From: CAYONP01 sp964405335
GTDB taxonomy: Bacteria; Armatimonadota; UBA10988
Reading direction: 5' to 3'
NCBI GenBank assembly: GCA_964405335.1
Contig: CAYONP010000039.1
Coordinates: 1 to 48,556, forward strand
Length of the DNA: 48,556 nt
Shown here piece after piece: positions 41,186 through 48,556 of the stretch. The notes under the pieces are model-generated. The model had not been told where the DNA came from and made no database searches. It worked only from the letters and a program-made list of their open reading frames with translations. The translations under genes were made by a program, and so were the position numbers. Within the stretch, counting starts at the first letter, position 1. Every line of letters begins with the position of its first letter.

Positions 41186-44100
41186 TCAGCGCGCCGTCGC
41201 GCCGGTCACCGCCAGCAGCGCCAGCACGCCGCGTGGCTCGTCCGGCGCCGCCAGGCCGAGGCTCTCAATCGCCACCTCCTGCCGCGGGTTGGTCCAGGTC
41301 ATGACATAGGCCACCGCCGACTCATTCGTGCCGTCGTACGGCTTGACCCAGCCGAGCTGCGCGCCGGGCACCGCGCGCGGCGACTCCTGGCGGTAGTGCT
41401 CGACATCGCGCTCGCCGAGCACGGGCACCTCGACCGTCTGACCGTCGGCGTAGCGGACGGTGTAGCGCGCAATCTCCCAGCTCACGCCCTCGCGCTGCTC
41501 GCGCTGGTCGGTGCGGCGGTCGATCCGCGCCGCGTGGAGGAAGAACAGCGCGTCGACACGGCGGCCGACGGGAATGCCGTCGACGGCGGCCGGCAGGTTG
41601 CCGGGCACATTGCGGCCACCGAGCATGATGCAGTTGGGCACCGGCGAGGTGGCAAACTCGTAGACGTTGAACGGCACCCCGCCGAAACGCTGGTCGCCGG
41701 TGGGCAGGTCGGCGAAGGTGAAGTTGCGGTCGCCGAACCAGCCGCGTGCACCGCGGAACTGGTTGCATTGCGCCGAGAGGTCGACCGGCTGGTAGCCCAG
41801 GTCGGCGCCGGCGATGACCGTCGCACCGCCGCTGAACGGCGCGTCGAGGTTGTGCAGCAGGGCGGCCAGGATGTTGCGCTTCTTCTGCGCGTTGATCGGC
41901 ACCGCCTCGGTCTCGAGCCATTTCAGGTTGCAGAGCAGCACCCCGCCGCCGCCGCGCGGGTAGTGCATCAACCCGCCGACGTTGAGCAGCGGCTTGACCT
42001 GCTGGTAGAAGGCCGCCGGCCGCGCCGCCCAGAGCTGCAGGTTGTCGACCCCGACGACGTCGTTGCGGCCGGGCACGCGCTGCCACTCGGCCAGCCTGAA
42101 CTGGAGCCGCGTGCCGGTCAGCGGCGGGTCGATCTCGAAGGTCTGCGGCTCGTTGTTCGGCGCGGTGTCGAACGACCGGGCCGGGCCGTCGTCGGCGCTC
42201 AGCTCGACTCGGGTGACCAGGTGGTAGAAGGCGTTGCCGACCCACTCGAAGCGGTTGAGCGACTGCTCCGCCGGCAGTGTCCAAACAAACTCGGGCGGCG
42301 TGTTGCCCGGTGCCTCGAACGAGAAGATGTACTTCCAGGCATCGGCCGAGACGAAGCCGTTGGTCATGTTGTGGTAATAGGCGTCGGGCACCGCGCAGAA
42401 CTTGGCCACCTCGTCGTAATCGACGCAGTAGCTGAAGATGTCGTCCTCGACAAAGACATCTTGGGTCCAGTCGAAGATCCGTTCGCCCGATAGCTGCACG
42501 ATGTCTCCGGTGGTGATGCCCGCGCAGAGCGGATGTTTCGGCAACGCGAACTGCACTCGCTCCATGCGGAACGGCCGGATCATGTGCTCGAAACCGACGA
42601 TCCGGTTGTAGTCGCCCAGACCCTCGGGCGTCAGGCCGAGCAACACCAGGTACCCGCCGCGCGCGTAGAAAGCCTCGAGTGCCGGCAGGTCGCCCGCGAG
42701 CGCGGCCAGGTGGGCCGGCGTGGCGGCGACCACGGCGAGGAGGCAGGCCGGATCGGCGACTGCCCGCCGCGGGTCTTCGGCTCGCGTGTACTGCAGCCCG
42801 ACCGAGTCGAGCACACGAGGCAGCATCGCGTCGTCGCCGAACACCGCCTGGACCGGCCGGAAGCGCTGCTCGTACTGCTGAGCCCGGTCGATCAGATTGG
42901 CCAGTAGCTGCTGGGCGACGACGTTGCCGGCCAGCTTCTCGCCGACGACAAGCTGGCAGAGGAGCATCAGCCCGCTGCCGACGGGCACTTCGACCAGCGC
43001 CGTCTCGCCCAGCCGCACGCCGCACTGGATCAGCGACTTGCCGCCGCGCGAGGGCTTGACGTAGCTTCGACGGTAGACCACCTGGTCGCCGCCCCAGGTG
43101 AAGAAGTCCTTCGCTGCCAGCCCGGCCAGCGCCGGGTGCGAGAGATCCTCGGGATAGGCCAGCCGGCCGGTGTTGTCGGTCACCGCCAGGTCGGCCGGCA
43201 CGCCCTGGTAGTGGAGCGCGTGGCGTTGCTCGAGCACGACGGCCCGACGGCCGGCGGAGGCCCAGGCGGCGAGGCGGCTCGAGGTGCTCTCCCGCTCATC
43301 CAGCGCGTCGCGGCCGATGATCAGCACCCGCGCGTCATTGGTCAGCGCTTCCAGGCTCTCGATCCTCGTGTAGTCCAGCCGGCCGCGGAGGAACGGCGCC
43401 AGGTCGCCGGCCGGGTCGTAGACCAGCGTGGTCGCCGCGCGGTTGGCCACCGGTATTGCCCCGGCGGCGACGGCCGGCGCCGGCAGGATAGAGACCGGCT
43501 TGCGTTCGGCAAAGACCTGCGCCTCGCCGACTGAGAGCTTGAGCAGCAGCTCGGCCTCGGTGCGAGCCTGGACCTGGGGCATCGGCACGGTGATGTCGAA
43601 CGTCTCTCGGTGACCTGGCTCGATGCGGTGGGTCGACTCCCCGCGGGCGCTCTCCTTATCGCCCAGGTAGAGCACCCAGACGAAGCGGATCGGTTCGGCC
43701 GAGAAGCTGTCGTTGAACACGCCGATGGTCCGCGGCACGGCCTGCCCGGCGGCGAACGTCCAGTCCCACTGCTTGCAGAAGGCCGCCCGCGGCGCGTTCG
43801 AGAGGTACTGGTCGGTCGCCTCGTTGGCGCCCATCCAGAAGTGCCAGGCGCCGTACTCGGCCCAGCGATAGCCCTCGGTCAACATGCGGAAGACCAGGCC
43901 CGCCGCGGGCCGGGCCTGCGCCTTGCCGAGGAACGCCGCCTCGCCGCCGAACAGGGCGTAGTCGGCGGGGTTGATACCGTTGGCGTAGTAGTCCTCACCG
44001 AGGAAGCGCGGCCGTTGCTCGTCCCATTGCCAGTAGCCGCGTCCACCGGCCTCGGGGTTCGGCTCATAGGCCAGAGCGGGGTAGTCCAGGCTGCGCGGCT

Positions 44101-46168
44101 CGAAGACGTAGTGGTCGCCGTGCACCGGCAACGTGTTGTCGTGGCAGGCGCCGCCGCCGTCGACCATCGTCGGCCGGGTCGGGTCGACCGCGCGCACCGC
44201 CTCGCTGGTCAGGGTCACCTCGCGCTCGAACTCGGGCAGTTCGCCGCGGTGCAGGTTGATGCAGTTGATGTAGAGCCACTCGTTCTCGAGCGACCAGATC
44301 ATGACCGACGGGTGGTTCCGCTCGCCGCGCACCTGGGCGACCATCTGGTCGCGCCAGTTGGCCATCAGTTGCAGCTTGATCACCGAGCCAAGGTCGGCGC
44401 GCAGGCGTTCGTCCTGCTCGATCGCGTGGTAGCCGATGCGCTGGCCGTCGAGCAGGCCGCTGCGCCGAACGACCACGCCCTGCTCGTCGAACCAGTCGAG
44501 CGCTTCAGTCGGCGACATGCCGTGCCACGACATGCCCCAGAAGCGGGTCATCCGCTGGTTCGACGCGCGGTGGTGCGCCAGCCACAGCTCGGGCGTCGGC
44601 TCACTGTGCACATCGGCCCAGCCGTGCCAGCGCAGGCCGTTGAGCTCAAAGTGCTTGCCGTCGATGCTCCACTCGCGGAAGCCGAACCGCTGCTCGGCCC
44701 GGTCGACCACCTCGCCGCCAACGATCAGGCTGCTACGCAGTCGATACAGATGCCCCTCGTCGGGCCACCACAGCTCCGGGTCGGGCCAGCTCTCGTCCAG
44801 CTCGAGCACTGTCTCGCCGCCGGCGGCGACCTGGAACGGCCGCGGGGTGAAGCGCCGCGCCACCTCGCCGGTGGTCTGGTCGACCGCTTCCCAGCGCAGC
44901 TCGCCGGCGACCGCCGGGCCGGGGTTGCCGATGGTCACCTCGGCGCGCATGGCCTGGTCGGCGACCGACGGCCGGCAGAAGGTGTCGGCGACATAGACCG
45001 GCCCGGCGGCGACCAGCGTCGGGCTGAACAGGATGCCCGACTGGGCGTGGTTCCAGATCGGGTAGGCCAGGTCTTGAAAGCCCTCGGTGAAGTAGCGGAT
45101 CGGGAGGTTGAACGTCCGGCGCAGCTTGAGCGAGTCGCCAGGATAGGTCGCCCGGCCATACCAGGCGTCGCGGATGCCGACCCACAGCTCGTTGACGCCC
45201 GGCCGCACCGCCGAACTGACGTCGATCTGGAAGTGGCAGAAGGGGTTCTTCTCAAACCCGCACAGCTCGCCGTTGACATAGACCGTGGTGTTCAGGTTGT
45301 TCTGCGGGAGATCGAGGTAGAACGAGCGGCCGGCCAGCGCCTCGGGCACCTCGAAGCGGGTCCGGTACCAGAGCCGGTGGGCGAAGATCAGCTCGGGCAC
45401 CTGGTTCTTGTCGCCGGGCACCTCGATCGCCCGCCAATGCGGCTCGGCCGGCAGACCCTCCATCGGCGTGGCCACCTCGCCCGGCTCGTTCTCGTCGTGC
45501 CGGCAGACCTCCCATGGACCGGCCAACGAGATGTCGCTCCGCTCGCCCGCGGCCGCCGCCGGCAGGCGGTAGATCCGCTGCGCCGCGGCGCGGTCGGCGT
45601 CGGTTCGCGGGTCTTCACCGGGGCGGTGCCGGCCGTTCGGGTGGAACTCGCCGGGGTAGAGGCAGATCAAGTCGCTCGCGTAGAGGATGCGGTCGGTCGT
45701 GCCGTCGGCCCTGGCGCGCTTGGTCAGGCGGATGGTGAGAGTGTGCTCGCCGGCGGTGAGTTCTGCGTCGCCGAGTCTGAGCCAGGCGACCTCATTCCAC
45801 TCCTGCAGCTCCATCAGGTCGGTGGTCAGCGCCTCGGGCCCGGTGGTGCGCCACTCGCCATCGTCGAGCCGCCACTCGAACGGCGAGCGGACGAACTCGT
45901 AGCCGACGCGGTTCCACACCTCGTAGCGACCGGCTGCGGTGGTGAAGCGGTAGACCAACTCGATGCCGCCGGCGGGAAGTTGCTCATCGACCTGCCCCGG
46001 CTCGAGGCCGATCTGCACCCAGGCGTCGCCGCTGAGGAACTGGCTGCGGCCCCAGCCTCTGGCCTGCAGCTCCCAGTTGGCGCGGTCGACCTGCTCGGCC
46101 TCAAGCCAGACCAGTCCGGGCGGCGGAGCGGTGAGCAGGCAGGCGGCGATGAGGGTGAGGAGTGACAC
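41186..46168 (-). CDS. giant secreted GH2-family glycoside hydrolase
   Basis: The product is 1660 residues from GTG 46168 (GGGAG 6 nt before) with a signal peptide. A beta domain (about 20-175) precedes the GH2 core: sugar-binding jelly-roll (about 215-390), Ig-like domain (about 395-500) and TIM barrel (about 500-800). Glu630 in WSLENEW is the acid/base and Glu725 in FLGEDYY the nucleophile, as in beta-galactosidases and glucuronidases. The last 860 residues hold beta domains, two alpha/beta GATase-like segments (about 905-960 and 1085-1180) and a discoidin-like segment. The glycan is unknown. Ordinary GH2 enzymes are 600-1100 residues. Confidence 0.85.
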   Translation of the reverse strand: MSLLTLIAACLLTAPPPGLVWLEAEQVDRANWELQARGWGRSQFLSGDAWVQIGLEPGQVDEQLPAGGIELVYRFTTAAGRYEVWNRVGYEFVRSPFEWRLDDGEWRTTGPEALTTDLMELQEWNEVAWLRLGDAELTAGEHTLTIRLTKRARADGTTDRILYASDLICLYPGEFHPNGRHRPGEDPRTDADRAAAQRIYRLPAAAAGERSDISLAGPWEVCRHDENEPGEVATPMEGLPAEPHWRAIEVPGDKNQVPELIFAHRLWYRTRFEVPEALAGRSFYLDLPQNNLNTTVYVNGELCGFEKNPFCHFQIDVSSAVRPGVNELWVGIRDAWYGRATYPGDSLKLRRTFNLPIRYFTEGFQDLAYPIWNHAQSGILFSPTLVAAGPVYVADTFCRPSVADQAMRAEVTIGNPGPAVAGELRWEAVDQTTGEVARRFTPRPFQVAAGGETVLELDESWPDPELWWPDEGHLYRLRSSLIVGGEVVDRAEQRFGFREWSIDGKHFELNGLRWHGWADVHSEPTPELWLAHHRASNQRMTRFWGMSWHGMSPTEALDWFDEQGVVVRRSGLLDGQRIGYHAIEQDERLRADLGSVIKLQLMANWRDQMVAQVRGERNHPSVMIWSLENEWLYINCINLHRGELPEFEREVTLTSEAVRAVDPTRPTMVDGGGACHDNTLPVHGDHYVFEPRSLDYPALAYEPNPEAGGRGYWQWDEQRPRFLGEDYYANGINPADYALFGGEAAFLGKAQARPAAGLVFRMLTEGYRWAEYGAWHFWMGANEATDQYLSNAPRAAFCKQWDWTFAAGQAVPRTIGVFNDSFSAEPIRFVWVLYLGDKESARGESTHRIEPGHRETFDITVPMPQVQARTEAELLLKLSVGEAQVFAERKPVSILPAPAVAAGAIPVANRAATTLVYDPAGDLAPFLRGRLDYTRIESLEALTNDARVLIIGRDALDERESTSSRLAAWASAGRRAVVLEQRHALHYQGVPADLAVTDNTGRLAYPEDLSHPALAGLAAKDFFTWGGDQVVYRRSYVKPSRGGKSLIQCGVRLGETALVEVPVGSGLMLLCQLVVGEKLAGNVVAQQLLANLIDRAQQYEQRFRPVQAVFGDDAMLPRVLDSVGLQYTRAEDPRRAVADPACLLAVVAATPAHLAALAGDLPALEAFYARGGYLVLLGLTPEGLGDYNRIVGFEHMIRPFRMERVQFALPKHPLCAGITTGDIVQLSGERIFDWTQDVFVEDDIFSYCVDYDEVAKFCAVPDAYYHNMTNGFVSADAWKYIFSFEAPGNTPPEFVWTLPAEQSLNRFEWVGNAFYHLVTRVELSADDGPARSFDTAPNNEPQTFEIDPPLTGTRLQFRLAEWQRVPGRNDVVGVDNLQLWAARPAAFYQQVKPLLNVGGLMHYPRGGGGVLLCNLKWLETEAVPINAQKKRNILAALLHNLDAPFSGGATVIAGADLGYQPVDLSAQCNQFRGARGWFGDRNFTFADLPTGDQRFGGVPFNVYEFATSPVPNCIMLGGRNVPGNLPAAVDGIPVGRRVDALFFLHAARIDRRTDQREQREGVSWEIARYTVRYADGQTVEVPVLGERDVEHYRQESPRAVPGAQLGWVKPYDGTNESAVAYVMTWTNPRQEVAIESLGLAAPDEPRGVLALLAVTGATAR

Positions 46169-46264
46169 GAGCGGCTCCCGGCTTGGCTAGCAGGAGCATT
46201 GGACGGGGTTCGGCGAGATCCTGTAGCCGGTGGAAGTCGCCGGTCGGGGTCGCGCCTGCGTAGG

Positions 46265-46310
46265 GGCGCCGCCAACGGCGCGCCCGTCTCCGGCGCCGCC
46301 AACGGCGCGC
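46265..46310. repeat. REP-like duplicate: two 19-bp palindromic units
   Basis: The same 19-base sequence, reading GGCGCCGCCAACGG onward, occurs at 46265-46283 and 46292-46310, each able to fold. GTAG precedes the first, as in the elements at 34881 and 36762. This fills most of the gap between the GH2 start and the small gene at 46338. Confidence 0.7.
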
Positions 46311-46337
46311 ACCTCGCCGGTTGATTGCGGCCTGGTT

Positions 46338-46574
46338 CTAGGCCGATCCGGCCTGCCGGCGACAGAGCAGGCTCGCCCGTCGCGCGCGCCGGTGCAGCTT
46401 GCGCAGTTCGCGCCGGCGCTGGGCCGGTTCGGAGCGCCAGGCGGTCACCGCGCCAACCAGACAGAGTGGGACCAGAAAGACGAGCGCACGCAGGTAGGCT
46501 GGGCCCGAGAGGTGCGGCGCAACTTGGTAGGTCGCGCCGGTCACCACACCGAGCATCGCCATCGTCTTGAACAT
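46338..46574 (-). CDS. small membrane protein, unknown
   Basis: The product is 78 residues from an ATG at 46574. One clear transmembrane segment (AYLRALVFLVPLCLVGAVTAW, about 25-47) is followed by a very basic Arg-rich tail. The upstream leader holds a 6-bp hairpin (46587-46601) and only a modest ribosome site. It is plausible as a real small gene because the hydrophobic-basic layout is coherent, but no family is recognised. Confidence 0.4.
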   Translation of the reverse strand: MFKTMAMLGVVTGATYQVAPHLSGPAYLRALVFLVPLCLVGAVTAWRSEPAQRRRELRKLHRRARRASLLCRRQAGSA

Positions 46575-46680
46575 GAGACCACCGGCGGGCGCCAAGCGCC
46601 CGACCCTCCGCTGTCATTCTCGGCACAGGAGAACGCAGCGGCGAGGTGGATGATGTTGCGAATCGGTTACAATCCGCCGC

Positions 46681-47442
46681 TCAGATGAACTGGCGCAGAT
46701 AAGCGAGCTGGCGGCCCGTGGCGCCGAGCGGATCGCCGAAGGTGCCGGTCTCGAGTACCACCCAGCCGTCGTAGCCGATTGCCCGGATCGCGTCGCAGGC
46801 CTCGGGCACGGGCACCTTGCCCTCGCCCAGCGGCCGGTCGTTGAGCTGCTCGGTGAACTCCTTGAAGTGGATCTGGCAGATCCGCTCGCCGAGCAGCGCG
46901 ATCTCTTCGAGCGGGTCGAAGCCGAGCCAGACGGCGTTGCCGACGTCGTAGTAACACCGGACCGCCGGCGAGTCGATCCGGTCGAGCACCTCGATCATCC
47001 GGGCGGCCGGCAGCTCGCCTTCGTAGCCGAGGGTGATCCCCGCCGCCTCGGCCTTTGGCGCGGCGGCCTGGAAGCGCTCGACCACGCGATCGAGCTCCTG
47101 ATCGGACTTCGGATGCGCGGCGAAGAAGAACGGCACCAGCACCGTCCGTGCGCCGAGTTCGGCCGCCGCGTCGATTGAGGCGTCGACCAACTCGACCGCC
47201 CGGTCGCGCACCGCCGCCTCGTCGCTGCTGAAGCCCCCACGGTTGAGACAGCCGATGCACAGGCTCGGCACGGCGATGCCGGCCGCCGCCGCCTGCTCGG
47301 CCGTCGCCGCGCGGAGCGCCGGGTCGGTGGTCAGGTCGCGGTCGCCGAAGCCGAGTTCGACGCCGTCGAGGCCGAGCCGCGCGGCTGTCTCGAAGACCGC
47401 CTCGGGCTTGCCCAGCAGCCACTGCATCGCCCCGTATTGCAT
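46681..47442 (-). CDS. sugar-phosphate isomerase/epimerase-type TIM-barrel protein
   Basis: The product is 253 residues of the xylose-isomerase-like (AP_endonuc_2) superfamily: GLDGVELGFGD, LGARTVLVPFFF, ITLGYEGEL, CYYDVGNAVWLGFDP and IHFKEF contain the expected metal ligands. The substrate is a sugar or inositol derivative by family inference. It starts 1 bp after the Gfo/Idh stop (TGACATG), so the two make a catabolic pair. Confidence 0.88.
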   Translation of the reverse strand: MQYGAMQWLLGKPEAVFETAARLGLDGVELGFGDRDLTTDPALRAATAEQAAAAGIAVPSLCIGCLNRGGFSSDEAAVRDRAVELVDASIDAAAELGARTVLVPFFFAAHPKSDQELDRVVERFQAAAPKAEAAGITLGYEGELPAARMIEVLDRIDSPAVRCYYDVGNAVWLGFDPLEEIALLGERICQIHFKEFTEQLNDRPLGEGKVPVPEACDAIRAIGYDGWVVLETGTFGDPLGATGRQLAYLRQFI

Positions 47443-47443
47443 G

Positions 47444-48391
47444 TCACACCTCTCGCGGCGCGACCGGCGCGCCGGTGGTCATCGACTCGTTGAACGCAAC
47501 GCTGACCGCCAGCGAGCGCACGGCGTCGGCGTAGTCGGTGGGGATGAGGCTCTGGTCGCCCGCGGCGCAGGCGGCCAGGAAGGTCTCGACCTGGCGGAAG
47601 TAGCCGTCCTCGTCGCCCTGATAGTCGCCGTCGCGGCTATGGACCCGATTGTGCGCGGCGTCGATCTCGACCGCCAGGTCGCGGCCGCAGAGCGCCAACT
47701 GGTAGCGACCGAACCCGCCGGTGTGCGTGCTGGCCAGCGTGCCCACCGCGCCCGAGTCAAAGCGCAACAGGCCGACGGTCGAGTCCTCGAAGTCGGTCAG
47801 GTCGCTCAGCGCGCCGGTGTGGCCGGCGGCTGTGACCTCGCGCACCTCGCCGACCAGGAAGCGCATCAGGTCGAGGATGTGCGTCGACTGCTCGAGCACC
47901 TGCCCGCCCGACTGCGCCCGCACCCGCCACCACGGCGTGCCGGGGCAGCCGACCAGTACCTGGCCGAGCGCGAGCGTGATCGCCTGCTCGCCGATCTGCC
48001 GCCGCGCCTCGCGCACCGCGTCGCTCGAGCGCCACATGTAACCGCTCTGGTTGATCACCCCGGCCGCCGCGACGGCGTCGCGGGTGCGCGCGGCGGTGTC
48101 GAGCGTCAGCGCCACGGGTTTGGCGACGAACAGGTGCAGGCCGCGCGCGGCCGCCCGCGCCACTTGGTCGACGTGGGCGAAGGGTGGGATGCAGACGAAC
48201 AGCGCCTCGAGGTCGGCCTGGGCGAGCATCGCGTCGAACTCGCCAAAGGCCGCCGCCTGCTCCTCGTCGGCCACCGCGCGCAGCCGCTCGGGCGCGGTGT
48301 CGCAGACGGCGGCGACCGGCTGACCAAGCCGCCGCAGGCTGTTGCGGTAACTGTGGGCGATGCCGCCGACGCCGAGAAACCCGATTCGCAA
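47444..48391 (-). CDS. Gfo/Idh/MocA-type NAD(P)-dependent oxidoreductase
   Basis: The product is 315 residues. A TTG at 48391 is chosen because GGAGAGGGAC precedes it directly and the protein then begins LRIGFLGVGGIAHSY, the Rossmann start; upstream readings lack sense. EALFVCIPPFAH and the catalytic-region VAKPVALT (Lys of the EKP motif, here AKP) follow, then a C-terminal beta-sheet domain with GGQVLEQSTHILDLMRFLVG. The family oxidises sugars, inositols or amino sugars. The pairing with an isomerase is typical for sugar catabolism. Confidence 0.88.
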   Translation of the reverse strand: MRIGFLGVGGIAHSYRNSLRRLGQPVAAVCDTAPERLRAVADEEQAAAFGEFDAMLAQADLEALFVCIPPFAHVDQVARAAARGLHLFVAKPVALTLDTAARTRDAVAAAGVINQSGYMWRSSDAVREARRQIGEQAITLALGQVLVGCPGTPWWRVRAQSGGQVLEQSTHILDLMRFLVGEVREVTAAGHTGALSDLTDFEDSTVGLLRFDSGAVGTLASTHTGGFGRYQLALCGRDLAVEIDAAHNRVHSRDGDYQGDEDGYFRQVETFLAACAAGDQSLIPTDYADAVRSLAVSVAFNESMTTGAPVAPREV

Positions 48392-48412
48392 GTCCCTCTC
48401 CAGGTCGCGCCG

Positions 48413-48441
48413 ATGGTGGTCCCCCGCGGCGGCGGCGTCAA
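48413..48441 (-). promoter_or_regulatory. possible promoter for the oxidoreductase-isomerase pair
   Basis: TTGACG (48441-48436), 17 nt, then CACCAT (48418-48413). The -35 is good and the -10 keeps A2, A5 and T6. The start site near 48406 would give a 15-nt leader. Confidence 0.45.
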
Positions 48442-48508
48442 GCGCGCAGACCAGCGGGACGCCACCGCATCGGCGTTCAAGTTGGGCCCCAAGACGCCCT
48501 TTCGGTGC

Positions 48509-48531
48509 CACTGGCGGCTGGCCCGCCAGTG
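48509..48531. terminator. 9-bp stem hairpin at the window end
   Basis: CACTGGCGG pairs with CCGCCAGTG around a CTGGC loop. It probably ends a gene lying beyond the window. No T-run is visible on either strand. Confidence 0.4.
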
Positions 48532-48556
48532 CTGCCGACGAGCTGCTGGACAGCAC

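Noticed and set aside
43610..46165. 851-codon open frame on the + strand
   Set aside because: Antisense to the GH2 gene, with no recognisable domain and with shadow-like composition.
46668..46673. TACAAT, a good -10 on the + strand
   Set aside because: No -35 at proper spacing and no gene on that strand downstream.
48392..48556. N-terminal extension of the Gfo/Idh protein to the window edge
   Set aside because: The Rossmann start and a strong ribosome site place the true start at TTG 48391; the extension is low-complexity.

Overview
This is a gene-dense, very GC-rich bacterial chromosome segment (about 70 percent GC over most of its length) with 37 protein genes that I can support. No rRNA, tRNA, CRISPR array, phage or insertion sequence is visible. 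Housekeeping genes (argJ, pgi, murC, mreB, maf, thrB, pheT, pheS) are mixed with many secreted carbohydrate-related proteins: a pectate-lyase-like protein, a very large GH2 enzyme, CBM-like modules and a uronate-isomerase-like protein. There are several secreted cyclophilins, two lipoproteins, a PASTA pseudokinase and a T-box leader on pheS. This mix fits an uncultured free-living heterotroph of the Armatimonadota or Planctomycetota type, but the phylum is a low-confidence inference. Promoters look like ordinary sigma-70 sites with TTGCCG, TTGGCA or TTGACG -35 boxes spaced 17 nt from the -10.

Layout. 1-2154: two secreted proteins of unknown function on the + strand, the first with clearly lower GC than the rest. 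2233-5415 (- strand): metzincin protease, degenerate HAD-like protein and pectate-lyase-like protein. 5547-15025 (+ strand): a multi-module CBM-like protein, a caspase/PEGA/FGE-like fusion, then three secreted cyclophilins in a row. 15018-16214 (-): a PQQ-type beta-propeller. 16350-19506 (+): a degenerate M48 plus TPR protein and an LVIVD-type lipoprotein. 19503-24298 (-): two arrestin-like proteins, argJ, a BrkB/YihY membrane protein and the PASTA pseudokinase. 24399-28719: a lone GH2 sugar-binding-domain protein (+), pgi (-), a cyclodeaminase-family protein and a CBM9-cyclophilin fusion (+). 28691-31526 (-): murC, a PHP phosphoesterase and a small membrane protein, all start/stop coupled. 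31604-34884 (+): an exported unknown, a uronate-isomerase-like protein and an O-methyltransferase. 34942-40852 (-): pheS-pheT-thrB behind a T-box, then maf-mreB from their own promoter. 41186-48391 (-): the 1660-residue GH2 protein, a small membrane protein, and a Gfo/Idh dehydrogenase followed by a TIM-barrel isomerase.

Together these genes suggest a cell that processes external plant-type polysaccharides and takes up the sugars through oxidoreductase and isomerase steps, with an extracytoplasmic protein-folding capacity built from repeatedly duplicated cyclophilins. Three proteins look like catalytically dead members of enzyme families (kinase, HAD phosphatase, M48 protease). The most unusual items are the cyclophilin fusions, the caspase-FGE fusion, the PASTA pseudokinase, a phenylalanine T-box that also covers homoserine kinase, and at least one promoter placed so close to its start codon that the mRNA should be leaderless.
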